A DNA stretch of 64,000 nucleotides from an uncultured Porphyromonadaceae bacterium. GTDB lineage: Bacteria; Bacteroidota; Bacteroidia; Bacteroidales; Muribaculaceae. Below are positions 23,694 through 32,752 of the stretch, in pieces. A program made the position numbers and the translations under genes. Each line of letters starts with the position of its first letter. Position 1 is the stretch's first letter. The notes beneath the pieces are model-generated. The model was not told the DNA's origin, searched no databases, and saw nothing but the letters and a program-made list of their open reading frames with translations. The stretch lies in assembly GCA_900555715.1 (NCBI GenBank), contig USMC01000008.1, positions 14,629-78,628 on the forward strand, read 5' to 3'.

Positions 23694-24266
23694 ATGATAA
23701 AACCGACATTATATATTATCGCTGGATGTAATGGAGCCGGTAAAACTACGGCTTCTTATTCTTTGCTACCGGATTTATTGGAGTGTCGTGAATTTGTCAA
23801 TGCGGACGAAATAGCTAAAGGTCTTTCTCCATTCAATCCTGAATCCGTAGCGTTAGAGGCTGGAAAGATGATGCTTCAGCGAATAAATCTGTTATTGAGC
23901 CAGGAAAAAACATTTGCAATAGAGACAACTCTTGCAACTCGTAGCTATGCGTCGTTAGTCGACAGAGCGCATGTGCGCGGTTACAACGTAGTGCTCTTGT
24001 TCTTTTGGCTTCCTTCTCCTGAAATGGCGGTTGCTCGCGTTGCTAAACGGGTAAGCGAGGGAGGTCATGATATCCCGATTGAAACAATTCATCGACGTTA
24101 TTGGTTAGGTTTACATAATTTCTTCAATATTTTCGCTCCTATTGTTGACAGTTGGACTCTTTACGATAATATGGATGAAACTATAGAAGTAGCCAATGAA
24201 ACTGGAATAATAGATGAACCCCTCTATAAAATAATAAAGGAACTATGTCTGAGCAGGAAAAAATAG
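23694..24266 (+). CDS. Zeta-toxin-like P-loop kinase
   Basis: A 190-residue P-loop protein. The Walker A motif is IAGCNGAGKTTASY near residue 9. Next come EFVNADEIAKGLSPFNPE, typical of zeta toxins and related UDP-N-acetylglucosamine kinases, and AIETTLATRSY. A central RRYWLGLHNFF helix follows. Zeta toxins phosphorylate cell-wall precursors, while some relatives are harmless kinases. The ATG at 23694 is preferred over a TTG at 23682 that lies in the tRNA terminator. It overlaps the following 62-residue gene by 22 bases. Its codon use is AT-richer than its neighbours, which suggests transfer. Confidence 0.75.
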   Translation: MIKPTLYIIAGCNGAGKTTASYSLLPDLLECREFVNADEIAKGLSPFNPESVALEAGKMMLQRINLLLSQEKTFAIETTLATRSYASLVDRAHVRGYNVVLLFFWLPSPEMAVARVAKRVSEGGHDIPIETIHRRYWLGLHNFFNIFAPIVDSWTLYDNMDETIEVANETGIIDEPLYKIIKELCLSRKK

Positions 24267-24433
24267 ATATCAGGAATAAGATCAATGAAGGTCTCAAAAA
24301 ATCGTACGAGGCTTTGCTTAGACGCAAGGCTGCCCTCGGACAAGATATGGTTATAGCTGACGCCAACGGTCAACCGCTTATTGTACCCGCGGCTGAACTA
24401 CTCGCAAAAAGAGAAGAAGAAAAGGCATTATAG
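24245..24433 (+). CDS. Small protein paired with the zeta-like kinase, possible antitoxin
   Basis: A 62-residue charged protein, with MSEQEKIDIRNKINEGL leading into a helical LKKSYEALLRRKAA segment and then a short LGQDMVIADANGQPLIVPA beta-like stretch. The end is basic and acidic (LLAKREEEKAL). The start overlaps the kinase gene by 22 bases and the pair shares a terminator. Small helical proteins in this position commonly partner zeta-like kinases in Bacteroidetes, so an antitoxin role is inferred; classical epsilon antitoxins lie upstream instead. Confidence 0.6.
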   Translation: MSEQEKIDIRNKINEGLKKSYEALLRRKAALGQDMVIADANGQPLIVPAAELLAKREEEKAL

Positions 24434-24462
24434 GTGCCATCGCCCTTAGGTGAACGGGAAAA

Positions 24463-24507
24463 ACCTTTCGCACATGATTTTGAACTTTGTGCGAAAGGTC
24501 TTCTTCT
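24463..24507 (+). terminator. Terminator after the zeta-like pair
   Basis: A perfect 12-bp stem, ACCTTTCGCACA (24463-24474) with TGTGCGAAAGGT (24488-24499), a 13-base loop, then CTTCTTCT. The rest of the gap to 24656 holds no convincing gene; only a weak 8-bp inverted pair (24562-24569 and 24633-24640) was noticed. Confidence 0.7.
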
Positions 24508-24656
24508 GATTCTTGCGCCGATGCAATGTCTATCTCCGGGGGCGCGAAACCTTCCTTTACCTTAACTCATTCGCCGAATACATTTCCAGCCCTCGCTGAC
24601 CGCCGAGAGAGCGGCACGTTGATGAGGCTTATTGAGTTAAAAAGAATTAATTATGG

Positions 24657-24687
24657 TTGCACAGTAACAATATTGGAAATACCTTTG
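24657..24687 (+). promoter_or_regulatory. Promoter of the FadL-type gene
   Basis: TTG at 24657-24659 and TACCTTTG at 24680-24687 are 20 bases apart. The transcript leader to the ATG at 24730 is about 35 bases. Confidence 0.65.
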
Positions 24688-24729
24688 CCCAAAAATCAGC
24701 GAGGCGCGTGCCTTGCTTAACTATTTATT

Positions 24730-26133
24730 ATGAGAAAAATACTGATTACGATTTTTGCCGCTGCCACTTGTTCGGCAGCCTTTGCCGAAGGCTATCAGAT
24801 AAATTCGTTGTCTGCCAAGCAGATAGGTATGGGACATACGGGCATAGCTCTCAAGCTTGGCGCGGAAAGCATGTTTTTCAATCCCGCCGGAATGGCGTTC
24901 ATGGACAAGACGATGGACATTTCGGCTTCCGTGTCCGGCATAATGGCATATTGCACTGCTACCGAGAACAATGCGAAATATGAGACCGACAATAATATTT
25001 CAACACCCTTGGGCATACATGCCGCTTTCTCGATCTACGACAATCTCAAAGCAGGAATATCCTTCTACACTCCCTATGGCTCGTCGATCAACTGGACTGA
25101 CAACTGGCCCGGAGCTGTTCTCAACCAGAATGTCAGCCTGAAGGTATTCACCCTGCAGCCGACATTGTCGTGGGCTATAACACCGAAGCTGTCTGTCGGT
25201 GCCGGAGCAATGATTTCCTGGGGCTCGGTCGACCTCAACAAGGGTCTTGTCACAGCTTCAAGCGCCGATCTTGCCATTGACGCACTGAAAGCGATAGGGC
25301 AGCTGCCCGACGCGACTCCTGGCTTCGGACATACATCGCCGGCATCGGTGAACCTCGTCGGAAATGCCACTCCTACCGTCGGACTGAATGCCGGAGCCAT
25401 GTACAATTTCAATGAAAAATGGACCGTCGGCGTGTCGCTGCGCACTCTGATGAAGATGAAAGTCAAAGCCGGCGACGCCCATGTGCGCTATGCCAACGCC
25501 ATCGCGCAGAATCTGCTCGGCGAAAATCTCGACCTCATCGACAATGCCAACTTCCGTGCCGAGATGCCATGCCCTATGGTTATCGGTGCGGGCGTGTCAT
25601 ATAAGCCCATCGACCGGCTGACGCTCGCCTTCGACGCACGACTGACGTTCTGGAAGGCATATAAGCAGCTCGACATAGAGTTTCTCGCCGAGCAACTTAC
25701 ACCGTACAACCAGAACATCGTCAAAAAATACCGCAATGCGATGTGCTATTCGCTCGGAGCGCAATATGCCGTCACTCCGCGTTTCGATGCCCGTGTAGGT
25801 CTGATGATAGATACTACGCCTGTCAACAGCGACTACTACAATCCTGAGACTCCCGGCATGACTAAGATTGAGCCGACGATAGGTCTTTCGTTCCGTCCGA
25901 TTCCCCGTCTGTCGGTCGACCTTGCGTTCATGTACATCACCGGTACGGGCATAGACGGAGCACAATGCACCTATCCCGACCTCCTCGGCGCCACCATGAT
26001 AAAGAAACTGACCGATGCCGGGCTTCCTCAGCAGATAATCGACAGTTTCGGATTCCGGACCGCCGGCACATTCCGTGCCGACTACCGCCTCCACGCTTTC
26101 ACACCTTCCATCGGATTCAGCTACTCTTTCTGA
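24730..26133 (+). CDS. Outer-membrane transporter of the OmpP1/FadL/TodX family
   Basis: A 467-residue barrel with a signal peptide cleaved at AFA-EGYQ. The N-terminal hatch region has the family marks GYQINSLSAKQIGMGHTGIAL and MFFNPAGMAFM (the NPA motif). It is followed by beta strands such as FSIYDNLKAGISFYTPYG and FTLQPTLSWAITPKLSVGAG, and the C-terminus ends SIGFSYSF with a terminal aromatic. FadL proteins take up long-chain fatty acids or other hydrophobic molecules. The gene has its own promoter and terminator, so it is monocistronic. Confidence 0.88.
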   Translation: MRKILITIFAAATCSAAFAEGYQINSLSAKQIGMGHTGIALKLGAESMFFNPAGMAFMDKTMDISASVSGIMAYCTATENNAKYETDNNISTPLGIHAAFSIYDNLKAGISFYTPYGSSINWTDNWPGAVLNQNVSLKVFTLQPTLSWAITPKLSVGAGAMISWGSVDLNKGLVTASSADLAIDALKAIGQLPDATPGFGHTSPASVNLVGNATPTVGLNAGAMYNFNEKWTVGVSLRTLMKMKVKAGDAHVRYANAIAQNLLGENLDLIDNANFRAEMPCPMVIGAGVSYKPIDRLTLAFDARLTFWKAYKQLDIEFLAEQLTPYNQNIVKKYRNAMCYSLGAQYAVTPRFDARVGLMIDTTPVNSDYYNPETPGMTKIEPTIGLSFRPIPRLSVDLAFMYITGTGIDGAQCTYPDLLGATMIKKLTDAGLPQQIIDSFGFRTAGTFRADYRLHAFTPSIGFSYSF

Positions 26134-26148
26134 ATCTGACAAAAATAT

Positions 26149-26195
26149 AGCCGGGCTGCGCGCTTCAACAAGTGTGCGGCCCGGCTTCTTTTATG
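26149..26195 (+). terminator. Terminator after the FadL-type gene
   Basis: GCCGGGC in the left arm (26150-26156) pairs with GCCCGGC (26179-26185), with further pairing inside, then TTCTTTT. Confidence 0.75.
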
Positions 26196-26212
26196 CATGT
26201 ATCGACTGCAAA

Positions 26213-26248
26213 AACTACAATATCCTCTGAAACTACAATATCCCCTGA
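26213..26248 (+). repeat. Tandem 18-bp repeat upstream of the TonB receptor
   Basis: Two head-to-tail copies, AACTACAATATCCTCTGA (26213-26230) and AACTACAATATCCCCTGA (26231-26248), with one mismatch. They lie 32 bases upstream of the receptor's -7 box, where an activator would bind. Confidence 0.6.
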
Positions 26249-26279
26249 AAAAGGTATTTCATATATAAAATATTAATAT

Positions 26280-26287
26280 TAACTTTG
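26280..26287 (+). promoter_or_regulatory. -7 box of the TonB receptor gene
   Basis: TAACTTTG (TAnnTTTG), 33 bases before the TTG start at 26320. The -33 region has no TTG, in keeping with activator-dependent transcription. Confidence 0.55.
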
Positions 26288-26319
26288 CCAGCGAAAATCA
26301 AGATAAGGTAACAAATAGT

Positions 26320-29070
26320 TTGCAAAAGAGAAAAATTATCATATTATTGCTATGTATGATGGCTGTTCTGACGGCAAAAGCGTACAATGTCGGCGTTCGC
26401 GTAATAGATGCGTCATCGTCCGAGCCCATCGAGTTTGCCGCTGTCGGCATCAGCAGAGGAGAAAGTCGCACCGTTACGGGCGGCATGACCGATCCAGACG
26501 GTATCTGCGCTCTCGATATTTCTGCCGGACGTTGGAGAGTCACCGTCACTTCGGTAGGCTATAAGTCCGCTTCACGCGACATCCAGCTCAGCCGCAATAC
26601 ATTCATCACTATAGCTCTCAGTCGCGATGACGCTCTGAAAGAAGTAGTTGTTACCGCCCGTGAGGCGCATAACGCGTCGTCGGCGTCGCTCATCGATACC
26701 ACGGCTATGCGGCATCTGCAGCCGTCGAGTTTCACCGATCTCGTCAGCCTTCTGCCCGGCGGTACGACCAAAGACCCCGCTATGGGGACTGTCAACAGCA
26801 TTGCGTTGCGTCAGGCCGACGGCATAAGTCCCAACGAAGACTATGCCACGTCGGCGCTCGGTACGTCATTTGTCGTCGACGGTGTGCGCCTCAATACCGA
26901 CGCTGAAATGCAGACCACTCCCGACGGCACACGCAGCACGCGCATGTCGACAGGCAAGGGCGTCGACATGCGTTCGCTGTCGACCGACGAGATAGAGAGT
27001 GTCGAGATAGTCCGAGGCATACCTTCGGTAGAGTATGGTGAGCTGACTTCCGGACTTGTCAACATCAGGCGCAAGAGCAGTGCAGGCAAGTTCGAAGCAC
27101 GTTTCAAGGCAGACACACAGAGTCAGCTTTTCTATATAGGCAAAGGTATCGACATTTTCGGCGACGAAAGATGGATTGTCAACGCCGGAGTCGATTATCT
27201 TGACTCAAAAGTCGACCCGCGCGACAACCGTGACAGCTATAAGCGCCTCGGGGGCTCGCTGAGAAGTACGCGCCGCTGGCTCGGACCGGAAGCACGGCTG
27301 ACGTGGAATTCATCCTTCACCTACAGCGGTACTTTCGAGAAAGACGACAACGACCCCGACCTTGCCGTCAACAATACGATAGATTTCTATAAAAACACAC
27401 GCCATAATTTCCGCTGGGACAATACGCTGACCTATGCACCCGGCGCTTCCTCGCATCTGGAGAACCTGAGCGTGACTGCCAGCGTAAGCTATGCTGACGA
27501 AAATCTTGAGCAGAGCAAGCATGTGGCGTCGTCGCGCATCATGCCGCTGCCTGTGTCTCTCGTGCCCGGACCGAACGACGTCGGCTATCTGCCGATGCTC
27601 TATCTTGCCGACTACCGTGTAGAAGGGCGTCCTTTCACCGCTCTTGCGAAGGCTTCCGGACGATTCCTTTTCGAAAACCGCAAGCTTTCTGAAACTCTGA
27701 AGCTCGGTGTAGAATGGAACATGAGCAAGAACTACGGACGCGGGGCCGTCTACGACATCAACCGTCCGCTGTCGGCGGGCAACAACAGCCGCCCGCGTGC
27801 TTTCAGCGACATACCGGCTATGCACCAGCTGTCGGCATACGTGGAGTCTAACACGAGCCTGCGCACCGGACGCAATACCCTGACGCTTACCGCCGGTCTG
27901 CGCGAGACGCAGCTGCTGCACCTCGACAGCCGATATTACCTCAGCGGCAGACCTTATCTTGACCCGCGTGTCAACCTTGTGTGGAATCTTCCATGGGCGA
28001 CAGTGCGCGGCGAGCGCATGACATTCGAGCTTGCCGGTGGCGCCGGATGGCACACCAAGATGCCCGTTGCGGCAAGCCTATATCCGGATAAATTCTACAC
28101 CGATATCGAGCAGCTCAACTACTATCACAATGTGCCCGACTACCGCACGATGAATGTGATGACCTATGTCGACGACCTGACGAACTATGGTCTGCGCGCC
28201 GCCCGCAATTTCAAATGGGAAGTGCGCGCCGATATCAGCTACCGCGACAACCGTCTGTCTGTGACGTATTTCCGTGAAGACATGCGTAACGGTTTCCGCA
28301 CCGCTGCCGAAGTATATAAATATACTTTCCGACGCTACGACGCATCCGCCTACGACCCTTACGCCACCGGTCATGCTCCGTCGATCGACGAGTTGCCGTC
28401 GGCGCCTGACGCATATCTTGCCGTACGCAGCAAACCGTCCAACGGCAGCCGCACGCGCAAAGAAGGCATAGAGTATACCTTCCGCTCGCGGCGTATAAAG
28501 TCGATTCATACGCGCCTCACCATTACAGGCGCGTATTTCCGCACCGTCAACAGCAACAGTCAGCCGCTGTGGTACAAGCCTTCGGTCATTGTTGCCGGTA
28601 AGGAACTGCAATATGCCGGATTGTACGATGACAATGACGGCAACATCTACCGCAGTTTCAACACCAACTTTCTTTTCGACACCGACCTGCCGCGTCTCGG
28701 ACTCAATTTTTCCATCGGCATCCAGAACATATGGTTCACCTCGCGGCAGACCTTGTGGCGCGACGGCAGACCGGTGCAGTATATCGATATCGACGGAAAC
28801 ATCCGCCCATATACCGATGCCAGCGCCGCCGACGCATATCTTAAACAGCTCATCCGTCCGTACAGCGAAAGCTCCTTCGTCAGGCTGACAGTGCCGGTGG
28901 AGACAACGGTCAATCTCAAGGGCACCAAGACTTTCTGGAAAAACCGTATCGGTATGGCGGTATATGTCAACCGCCTCATCGCCATACAGCCCGACTATAA
29001 GCGCTACGGTATTACCATGCGCCGCTTTTCCACACCGTACTTCGGTATGGAGCTCAATCTGAAATTTTAA
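26320..29070 (+). CDS. TonB-dependent outer-membrane receptor
   Basis: A 916-residue receptor. A signal peptide ends AKA-YNVG, then a carboxypeptidase-regulatory-like domain (about 25-105: IDASSSEPIEFAAVGI, WRVTVTSVGYKSASRDI), the plug (about 110-235: LKEVVVTAREAHN, TSFVVDGVRLN, SVEIVRGIPSVEYGELTSGLVNIRRK) and a long barrel ending YFGMELNLKF. The start must be TTG at 26320, because the next in-frame ATG (26356) would cut off the signal peptide. The substrate is unknown. DUF4876 and DUF6850 genes follow, the usual companions of this receptor subtype, and no SusD gene is present, so a glycan role is unlikely. Confidence 0.88.
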   Translation: MQKRKIIILLLCMMAVLTAKAYNVGVRVIDASSSEPIEFAAVGISRGESRTVTGGMTDPDGICALDISAGRWRVTVTSVGYKSASRDIQLSRNTFITIALSRDDALKEVVVTAREAHNASSASLIDTTAMRHLQPSSFTDLVSLLPGGTTKDPAMGTVNSIALRQADGISPNEDYATSALGTSFVVDGVRLNTDAEMQTTPDGTRSTRMSTGKGVDMRSLSTDEIESVEIVRGIPSVEYGELTSGLVNIRRKSSAGKFEARFKADTQSQLFYIGKGIDIFGDERWIVNAGVDYLDSKVDPRDNRDSYKRLGGSLRSTRRWLGPEARLTWNSSFTYSGTFEKDDNDPDLAVNNTIDFYKNTRHNFRWDNTLTYAPGASSHLENLSVTASVSYADENLEQSKHVASSRIMPLPVSLVPGPNDVGYLPMLYLADYRVEGRPFTALAKASGRFLFENRKLSETLKLGVEWNMSKNYGRGAVYDINRPLSAGNNSRPRAFSDIPAMHQLSAYVESNTSLRTGRNTLTLTAGLRETQLLHLDSRYYLSGRPYLDPRVNLVWNLPWATVRGERMTFELAGGAGWHTKMPVAASLYPDKFYTDIEQLNYYHNVPDYRTMNVMTYVDDLTNYGLRAARNFKWEVRADISYRDNRLSVTYFREDMRNGFRTAAEVYKYTFRRYDASAYDPYATGHAPSIDELPSAPDAYLAVRSKPSNGSRTRKEGIEYTFRSRRIKSIHTRLTITGAYFRTVNSNSQPLWYKPSVIVAGKELQYAGLYDDNDGNIYRSFNTNFLFDTDLPRLGLNFSIGIQNIWFTSRQTLWRDGRPVQYIDIDGNIRPYTDASAADAYLKQLIRPYSESSFVRLTVPVETTVNLKGTKTFWKNRIGMAVYVNRLIAIQPDYKRYGITMRRFSTPYFGMELNLKF

Positions 29071-29088
29071 TCAACAATTATATTTGTT

Positions 29089-30318
29089 ATGAAACTCAAC
29101 AAAAAATCCATCAGCCGTTTCTTGCTCTGCGTCTTCGCCGCAGCAGGAATGTCGGCAGTAGTAACGGCTTGCGATCCGGACAATGAAGAAGCACTCTTCG
29201 TCGTATGTCCGGTCAACAAAACGCCGGAAGGACTTCCTGAAGGTACAGTCATCAAGGAAGGTACCATCACCTACACCGAGCTCAACACAGGCAAGGTGAC
29301 GACATTCAGCCTTCCGCAGACCGACGCCGATCTCCTGCCCGCCGGAACATATAACGTTGAGGCGACAGCTACCGTAACTCTTCCCGACGGTAGCGAACGC
29401 ACGCTTCGCGCTGTCGCCAACCAGCAGGTTGTCAGCGTCACAAGCCAGGATATCGAGCTCAACTGGTTCTTCTACAACCCGGATAACACCCTCGTTTTCG
29501 GTGAGATTTATTTCGCCGGGTCGCCAAACGCTGCAGGCACGAACGGTCTGTACGACACGTACTTCACCATCTATAACAACACCGACGAAGTGCAATATGC
29601 CGATGGTATTGCCATTGTAGAGAGCAAATTCGTCAACACTATAACCGACGAAATTCTCACCGAGGCCAATAAGCCTGAGAACAATTTCACCGTTCAGACC
29701 GTCTACGTCATCCCCGGCAACGGTACCGATGTTGCCATTGCCCCCGGACAGTCTATCAAGATCGTCGATCAGGCTATCGACTGGTCCGAGCAGGTTGCCG
29801 GTGCCCTCAACCATACCGACGCCGACTTCGAATGGTACGATGAAGTGACAACCGGCAAGATACGCGACACCGACAACCCCGACGTCCCCAACCTCGACAA
29901 ATGGTTCTCTTACAGTGCTACCATCTGGATTCCCAGCAACCTCTGCAACCGCTCTTACGCTCTTGTGCGCTTCCCGGAAGGCACGACTGCCGAAAGCTTC
30001 CTCGCTGATAACGACGGTACATACAAATTCATCAACCAGGTTACCGGCAAGGAGATGACTGGCAACAAGTGTTACCTCGTGAAGTACGACTGGATTCTCG
30101 ACGGCATTAACTTCTGCCCCGACGAAAAATTCACTACCAACGCTCTCCGCGCCAGCATCGATGCCGGTCATGTTGCCATCTCGGCAAAAGACAAGGACGC
30201 GGCACGCTTCGGCAAGAAATTCGTCCGCCGCACATCGGGCACTTCGGCAGCAGGAAACAAAGTCCTTATGGATACCAACGACTCTGCCGCCGACTTCGAA
30301 GTAGTATCTGCCAAATAA
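29089..30318 (+). CDS. DUF4876 lipoprotein, partner of the TonB receptor
   Basis: A 409-residue lipoprotein with its Cys in SAVVTACDP near residue 28. Residues about 35-125 are an Ig-like domain (EGTITYTELNTGKVTTF, LPAGTYNVEATATV). The larger C-terminal part is the DUF4876 domain (WFFYNPDNTLVFGEIYFAGS, DTYFTIYNNTDEVQYADGIA, NLDKWFSYSATIWIP, with VKYDWILDGINF later). It probably sits at the outer membrane as a substrate-binding partner of the receptor encoded 18 bases upstream. It ends in a TAATG overlap with the DUF6850 gene. The substrate is unknown. Confidence 0.82.
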   Translation: MKLNKKSISRFLLCVFAAAGMSAVVTACDPDNEEALFVVCPVNKTPEGLPEGTVIKEGTITYTELNTGKVTTFSLPQTDADLLPAGTYNVEATATVTLPDGSERTLRAVANQQVVSVTSQDIELNWFFYNPDNTLVFGEIYFAGSPNAAGTNGLYDTYFTIYNNTDEVQYADGIAIVESKFVNTITDEILTEANKPENNFTVQTVYVIPGNGTDVAIAPGQSIKIVDQAIDWSEQVAGALNHTDADFEWYDEVTTGKIRDTDNPDVPNLDKWFSYSATIWIPSNLCNRSYALVRFPEGTTAESFLADNDGTYKFINQVTGKEMTGNKCYLVKYDWILDGINFCPDEKFTTNALRASIDAGHVAISAKDKDAARFGKKFVRRTSGTSAAGNKVLMDTNDSAADFEVVSAK

Positions 30319-31844
30319 TGACTGAGCCGACCCGCATAGCCGCAATCATCGCTGTCTTTGTCCTCGCCGTCGGCGGGGCACAGGGACAGCATACGCTCAT
30401 CGACGAGGTGCAGCGTCTGGGGCTGCCCGTCGAAAAACAGCGTCTCGCCGACTATGAGACTAACCCCGCGCAGATGTTTTTCCGCGACAGTATCACCGTT
30501 TCGACGGCGTTTGCTACTGCCGATATTCTCCGTCAGGAAACTCCTGTGATGGAGCAGCTCGGCGACGGACATACTCTCTTCGGACTCGGCGCACAATCGT
30601 ATATGCGTCTCACTCCGGAAAGCGTAGCGTGGGGTGGAGCGCAGTTCGTCACCGGGAAATATGACAATATCCGCTGGACCGACTGCGTCGACTATCTTCG
30701 TGTGGCTCCGTACGTTCTCGGCGACGAAGCCGGCGGCGATCTGAGTACACGGCGGTACAGCTTCTCGGGAGGCTATTCGCGGCGCAGCGGTCGCTGGACA
30801 TGGGGAATAGATGCAGCCTACCGTGCCGAAATCGCCTACCGCAACCGCGACCCGCGTGTCAAGACCATTGTAAGCGACCTTGATCTGCGCCTCGGAGGCA
30901 CATACGCCGCAGGCACACACTCCGTCGGACTTGCCGCCGCGCTCAATGTCTACAACCAGAGCTGCGACCTCGATTTCTACAGCCCGATAAACACTATAGA
31001 CACGTATACTCTTACGGGAATGGGAACGTTCTACCGGCGTTTTATGGGCAATACCAACAAGAACAGCGGCTATAGCTCCTTAGGATGGTCGGTTTCGGCT
31101 CAATGGCTTCCGCACGATTCGCGCGGTCTGTCGGCGCAGATAGATTACACTTCCTTCCGCATGGGACAGCAGTTGCGCAACTTCAATAATATCACTCTCG
31201 GCTACACCGATAACTCCGCCGTGTCATTCTCGGCATCGTACGGCGCCGACCTGACACTTGCGCTTCTTTTCTGTCCGCGCATCGAAGGCAGATATGCCAT
31301 GCGCAAAGGCACTGAGAACCTCTTCGGAACAGCCGCAGGCGCGAGCTATGACAAGATTGGCAGCCGCAGCCCGTATTCGCTCTCAGAGCTCGGTGCTTCG
31401 CTCAGTCTGCCGTTGCAGGTCGCGTTCGGGACCTCGTTCGTGACCGTCGAGGCAGCAGTGGCATACGACCGGTCGCTGGAGAAATACACGGAACCGCTCC
31501 GCAAGCTCTCGGCGAGCCACCTGACGCCGTCGGCGTCGCTGAGCTTTTCGTCGCAAACGCATTCCGGCTGGCTGTGGAGCTTGGGTGCCGAGACCGGCTA
31601 TGCAAAAGCGTGGTCGTCGGCTCCCGTTCTCACCGGACTCGACACGTCGTCGGCTCTTGGCAAATGCGTGACGAACAACTTCGCCATGCTTTGCGCCGAC
31701 CGTTCGATTCAGACTGCACATGCAAGTATCAGCCGCTCCTTCAGCGGCTTTGTCCTCTCTCTCACAGCTTCATTCAATCACACCGAATATCGCGGCAAGG
31801 GCAGCTGCAATCATACGTCGCTCGCCCTGTCTGCCGCATTTTAA
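30318..31844 (+). CDS. DUF6850 outer-membrane beta-barrel protein
   Basis: A 508-residue protein: a signal peptide ending GAQG-QHTL, then about 480 residues of alternating beta strands rich in Tyr, Gly and Ser (RRYSFSGGYSRRSGRWTWGI, LGWSVSAQWLPHDSRGLS, VSFSASYGADLTLALLF), finishing TSLALSAAF with a terminal aromatic. This is a large barrel of the DUF6850 family, found next to DUF4876 and a TonB receptor. The function is unknown; helping to assemble or export the lipoprotein is one possibility. It is coupled by a one-base overlap and the ABC ATPase follows after 6 bases. Confidence 0.78.
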   Translation: MTEPTRIAAIIAVFVLAVGGAQGQHTLIDEVQRLGLPVEKQRLADYETNPAQMFFRDSITVSTAFATADILRQETPVMEQLGDGHTLFGLGAQSYMRLTPESVAWGGAQFVTGKYDNIRWTDCVDYLRVAPYVLGDEAGGDLSTRRYSFSGGYSRRSGRWTWGIDAAYRAEIAYRNRDPRVKTIVSDLDLRLGGTYAAGTHSVGLAAALNVYNQSCDLDFYSPINTIDTYTLTGMGTFYRRFMGNTNKNSGYSSLGWSVSAQWLPHDSRGLSAQIDYTSFRMGQQLRNFNNITLGYTDNSAVSFSASYGADLTLALLFCPRIEGRYAMRKGTENLFGTAAGASYDKIGSRSPYSLSELGASLSLPLQVAFGTSFVTVEAAVAYDRSLEKYTEPLRKLSASHLTPSASLSFSSQTHSGWLWSLGAETGYAKAWSSAPVLTGLDTSSALGKCVTNNFAMLCADRSIQTAHASISRSFSGFVLSLTASFNHTEYRGKGSCNHTSLALSAAF

Positions 31845-31850
31845 CTAACT

Positions 31851-32747
31851 ATGGAAAAAGAGTCTGTAATCTCTGTAAAACATCTCACCCAGCGATATGG
31901 CACGGGGAGAATCATCTACAGCGATCTCAGTTTTGAGGTGCCGAAGGGGCGTATACTCGGTCTGCTCGGCAAGAACGGCACCGGCAAAACGACCACAATC
32001 AACATCCTGATGGGCTACCTGAAGCCTCAGGCGGGCGAATGCCGCATCTTCGGCGAGCCCATCACAGCCATGACACCCGCGACGCGCGCACGCATAGCGC
32101 TCCTTATCGAGGGTCATGTGCAGTATACGTTCATGACTATCGCCCAGATCGAGCGTTTCTATTCGAAGTTCTATCCCCGCTGGAACCGCGACGCCTACTA
32201 TGAACTTATGGCGAAGCTCCATGTGAGCCCCGGACAGAAAATATCTTCTATGTCGTGCGGACAGCGCTCGCAGGTGGCTCTCGGGCTTATCCTTGCGCAG
32301 AACGCCGACCTGCTCGTGCTCGATGATTTCTCGCTTGGTCTCGACCCCGGTTACCGCCGCCTCTTCGTCGACTATCTGCGCGAATTTGCCAAAGCCGAGG
32401 AGAAAACGGTGTTTATGACCTCCCACATTATCCAGGACCTCGAACGGCTTATTGACGACACCATCATTCTCGACTACGGCAAGATTCTCACCCAGATGCC
32501 CGTCGACCAGCTTCTGCGCGATTTCAAATGTTTCACTATGGAGACGGACAAGCCCCTTGAAGCAATAGCCGGAGCCGACGGCATCATCAATCCCGAGAAA
32601 TTCAAGAATACTGTCGAGTTCTACACTTTCCAGCCCGAAGAAGCCGTAAGAGGGCAGTTCGACAAACTCGGAATAGCTTACAGCGGTCTTGCGCGTCGCG
32701 AGATGTCGCTCGAAGACGCATTCATAGGTCTTACCGGAAAATACTGA
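31851..32747 (+). CDS. ABC transporter ATP-binding protein
   Basis: A 298-residue ATPase. Walker A is LLGKNGTGKTTTINIL near residue 42; the signature appears as MSCGQRSQVALGL instead of LSGGQ; Walker B is LLVLDDFSLGLDPG, with Asp in place of the usual catalytic Glu; the switch His is in FMTSHIIQD. Residues about 220-298 form an extra C-terminal domain. It pairs with the short membrane protein gene 5 bases downstream, forming a small exporter, probably for a lipoprotein or metal-related product of the locus (inference). Confidence 0.85.
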   Translation: MEKESVISVKHLTQRYGTGRIIYSDLSFEVPKGRILGLLGKNGTGKTTTINILMGYLKPQAGECRIFGEPITAMTPATRARIALLIEGHVQYTFMTIAQIERFYSKFYPRWNRDAYYELMAKLHVSPGQKISSMSCGQRSQVALGLILAQNADLLVLDDFSLGLDPGYRRLFVDYLREFAKAEEKTVFMTSHIIQDLERLIDDTIILDYGKILTQMPVDQLLRDFKCFTMETDKPLEAIAGADGIINPEKFKNTVEFYTFQPEEAVRGQFDKLGIAYSGLARREMSLEDAFIGLTGKY

Positions 32748-32752
32748 ACATC

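Noticed and set aside
24487..24720. A 77-residue open frame between the zeta-like pair and the FadL gene
   Set aside because: It begins within the terminator stem and runs through the FadL promoter; the composition is not protein-like.
29071..30345. A 424-residue minus-strand open frame opposite the DUF4876 gene
   Set aside because: The plus-strand protein has a lipoprotein signal and a recognised domain and fits its operon; the reverse frame does not.
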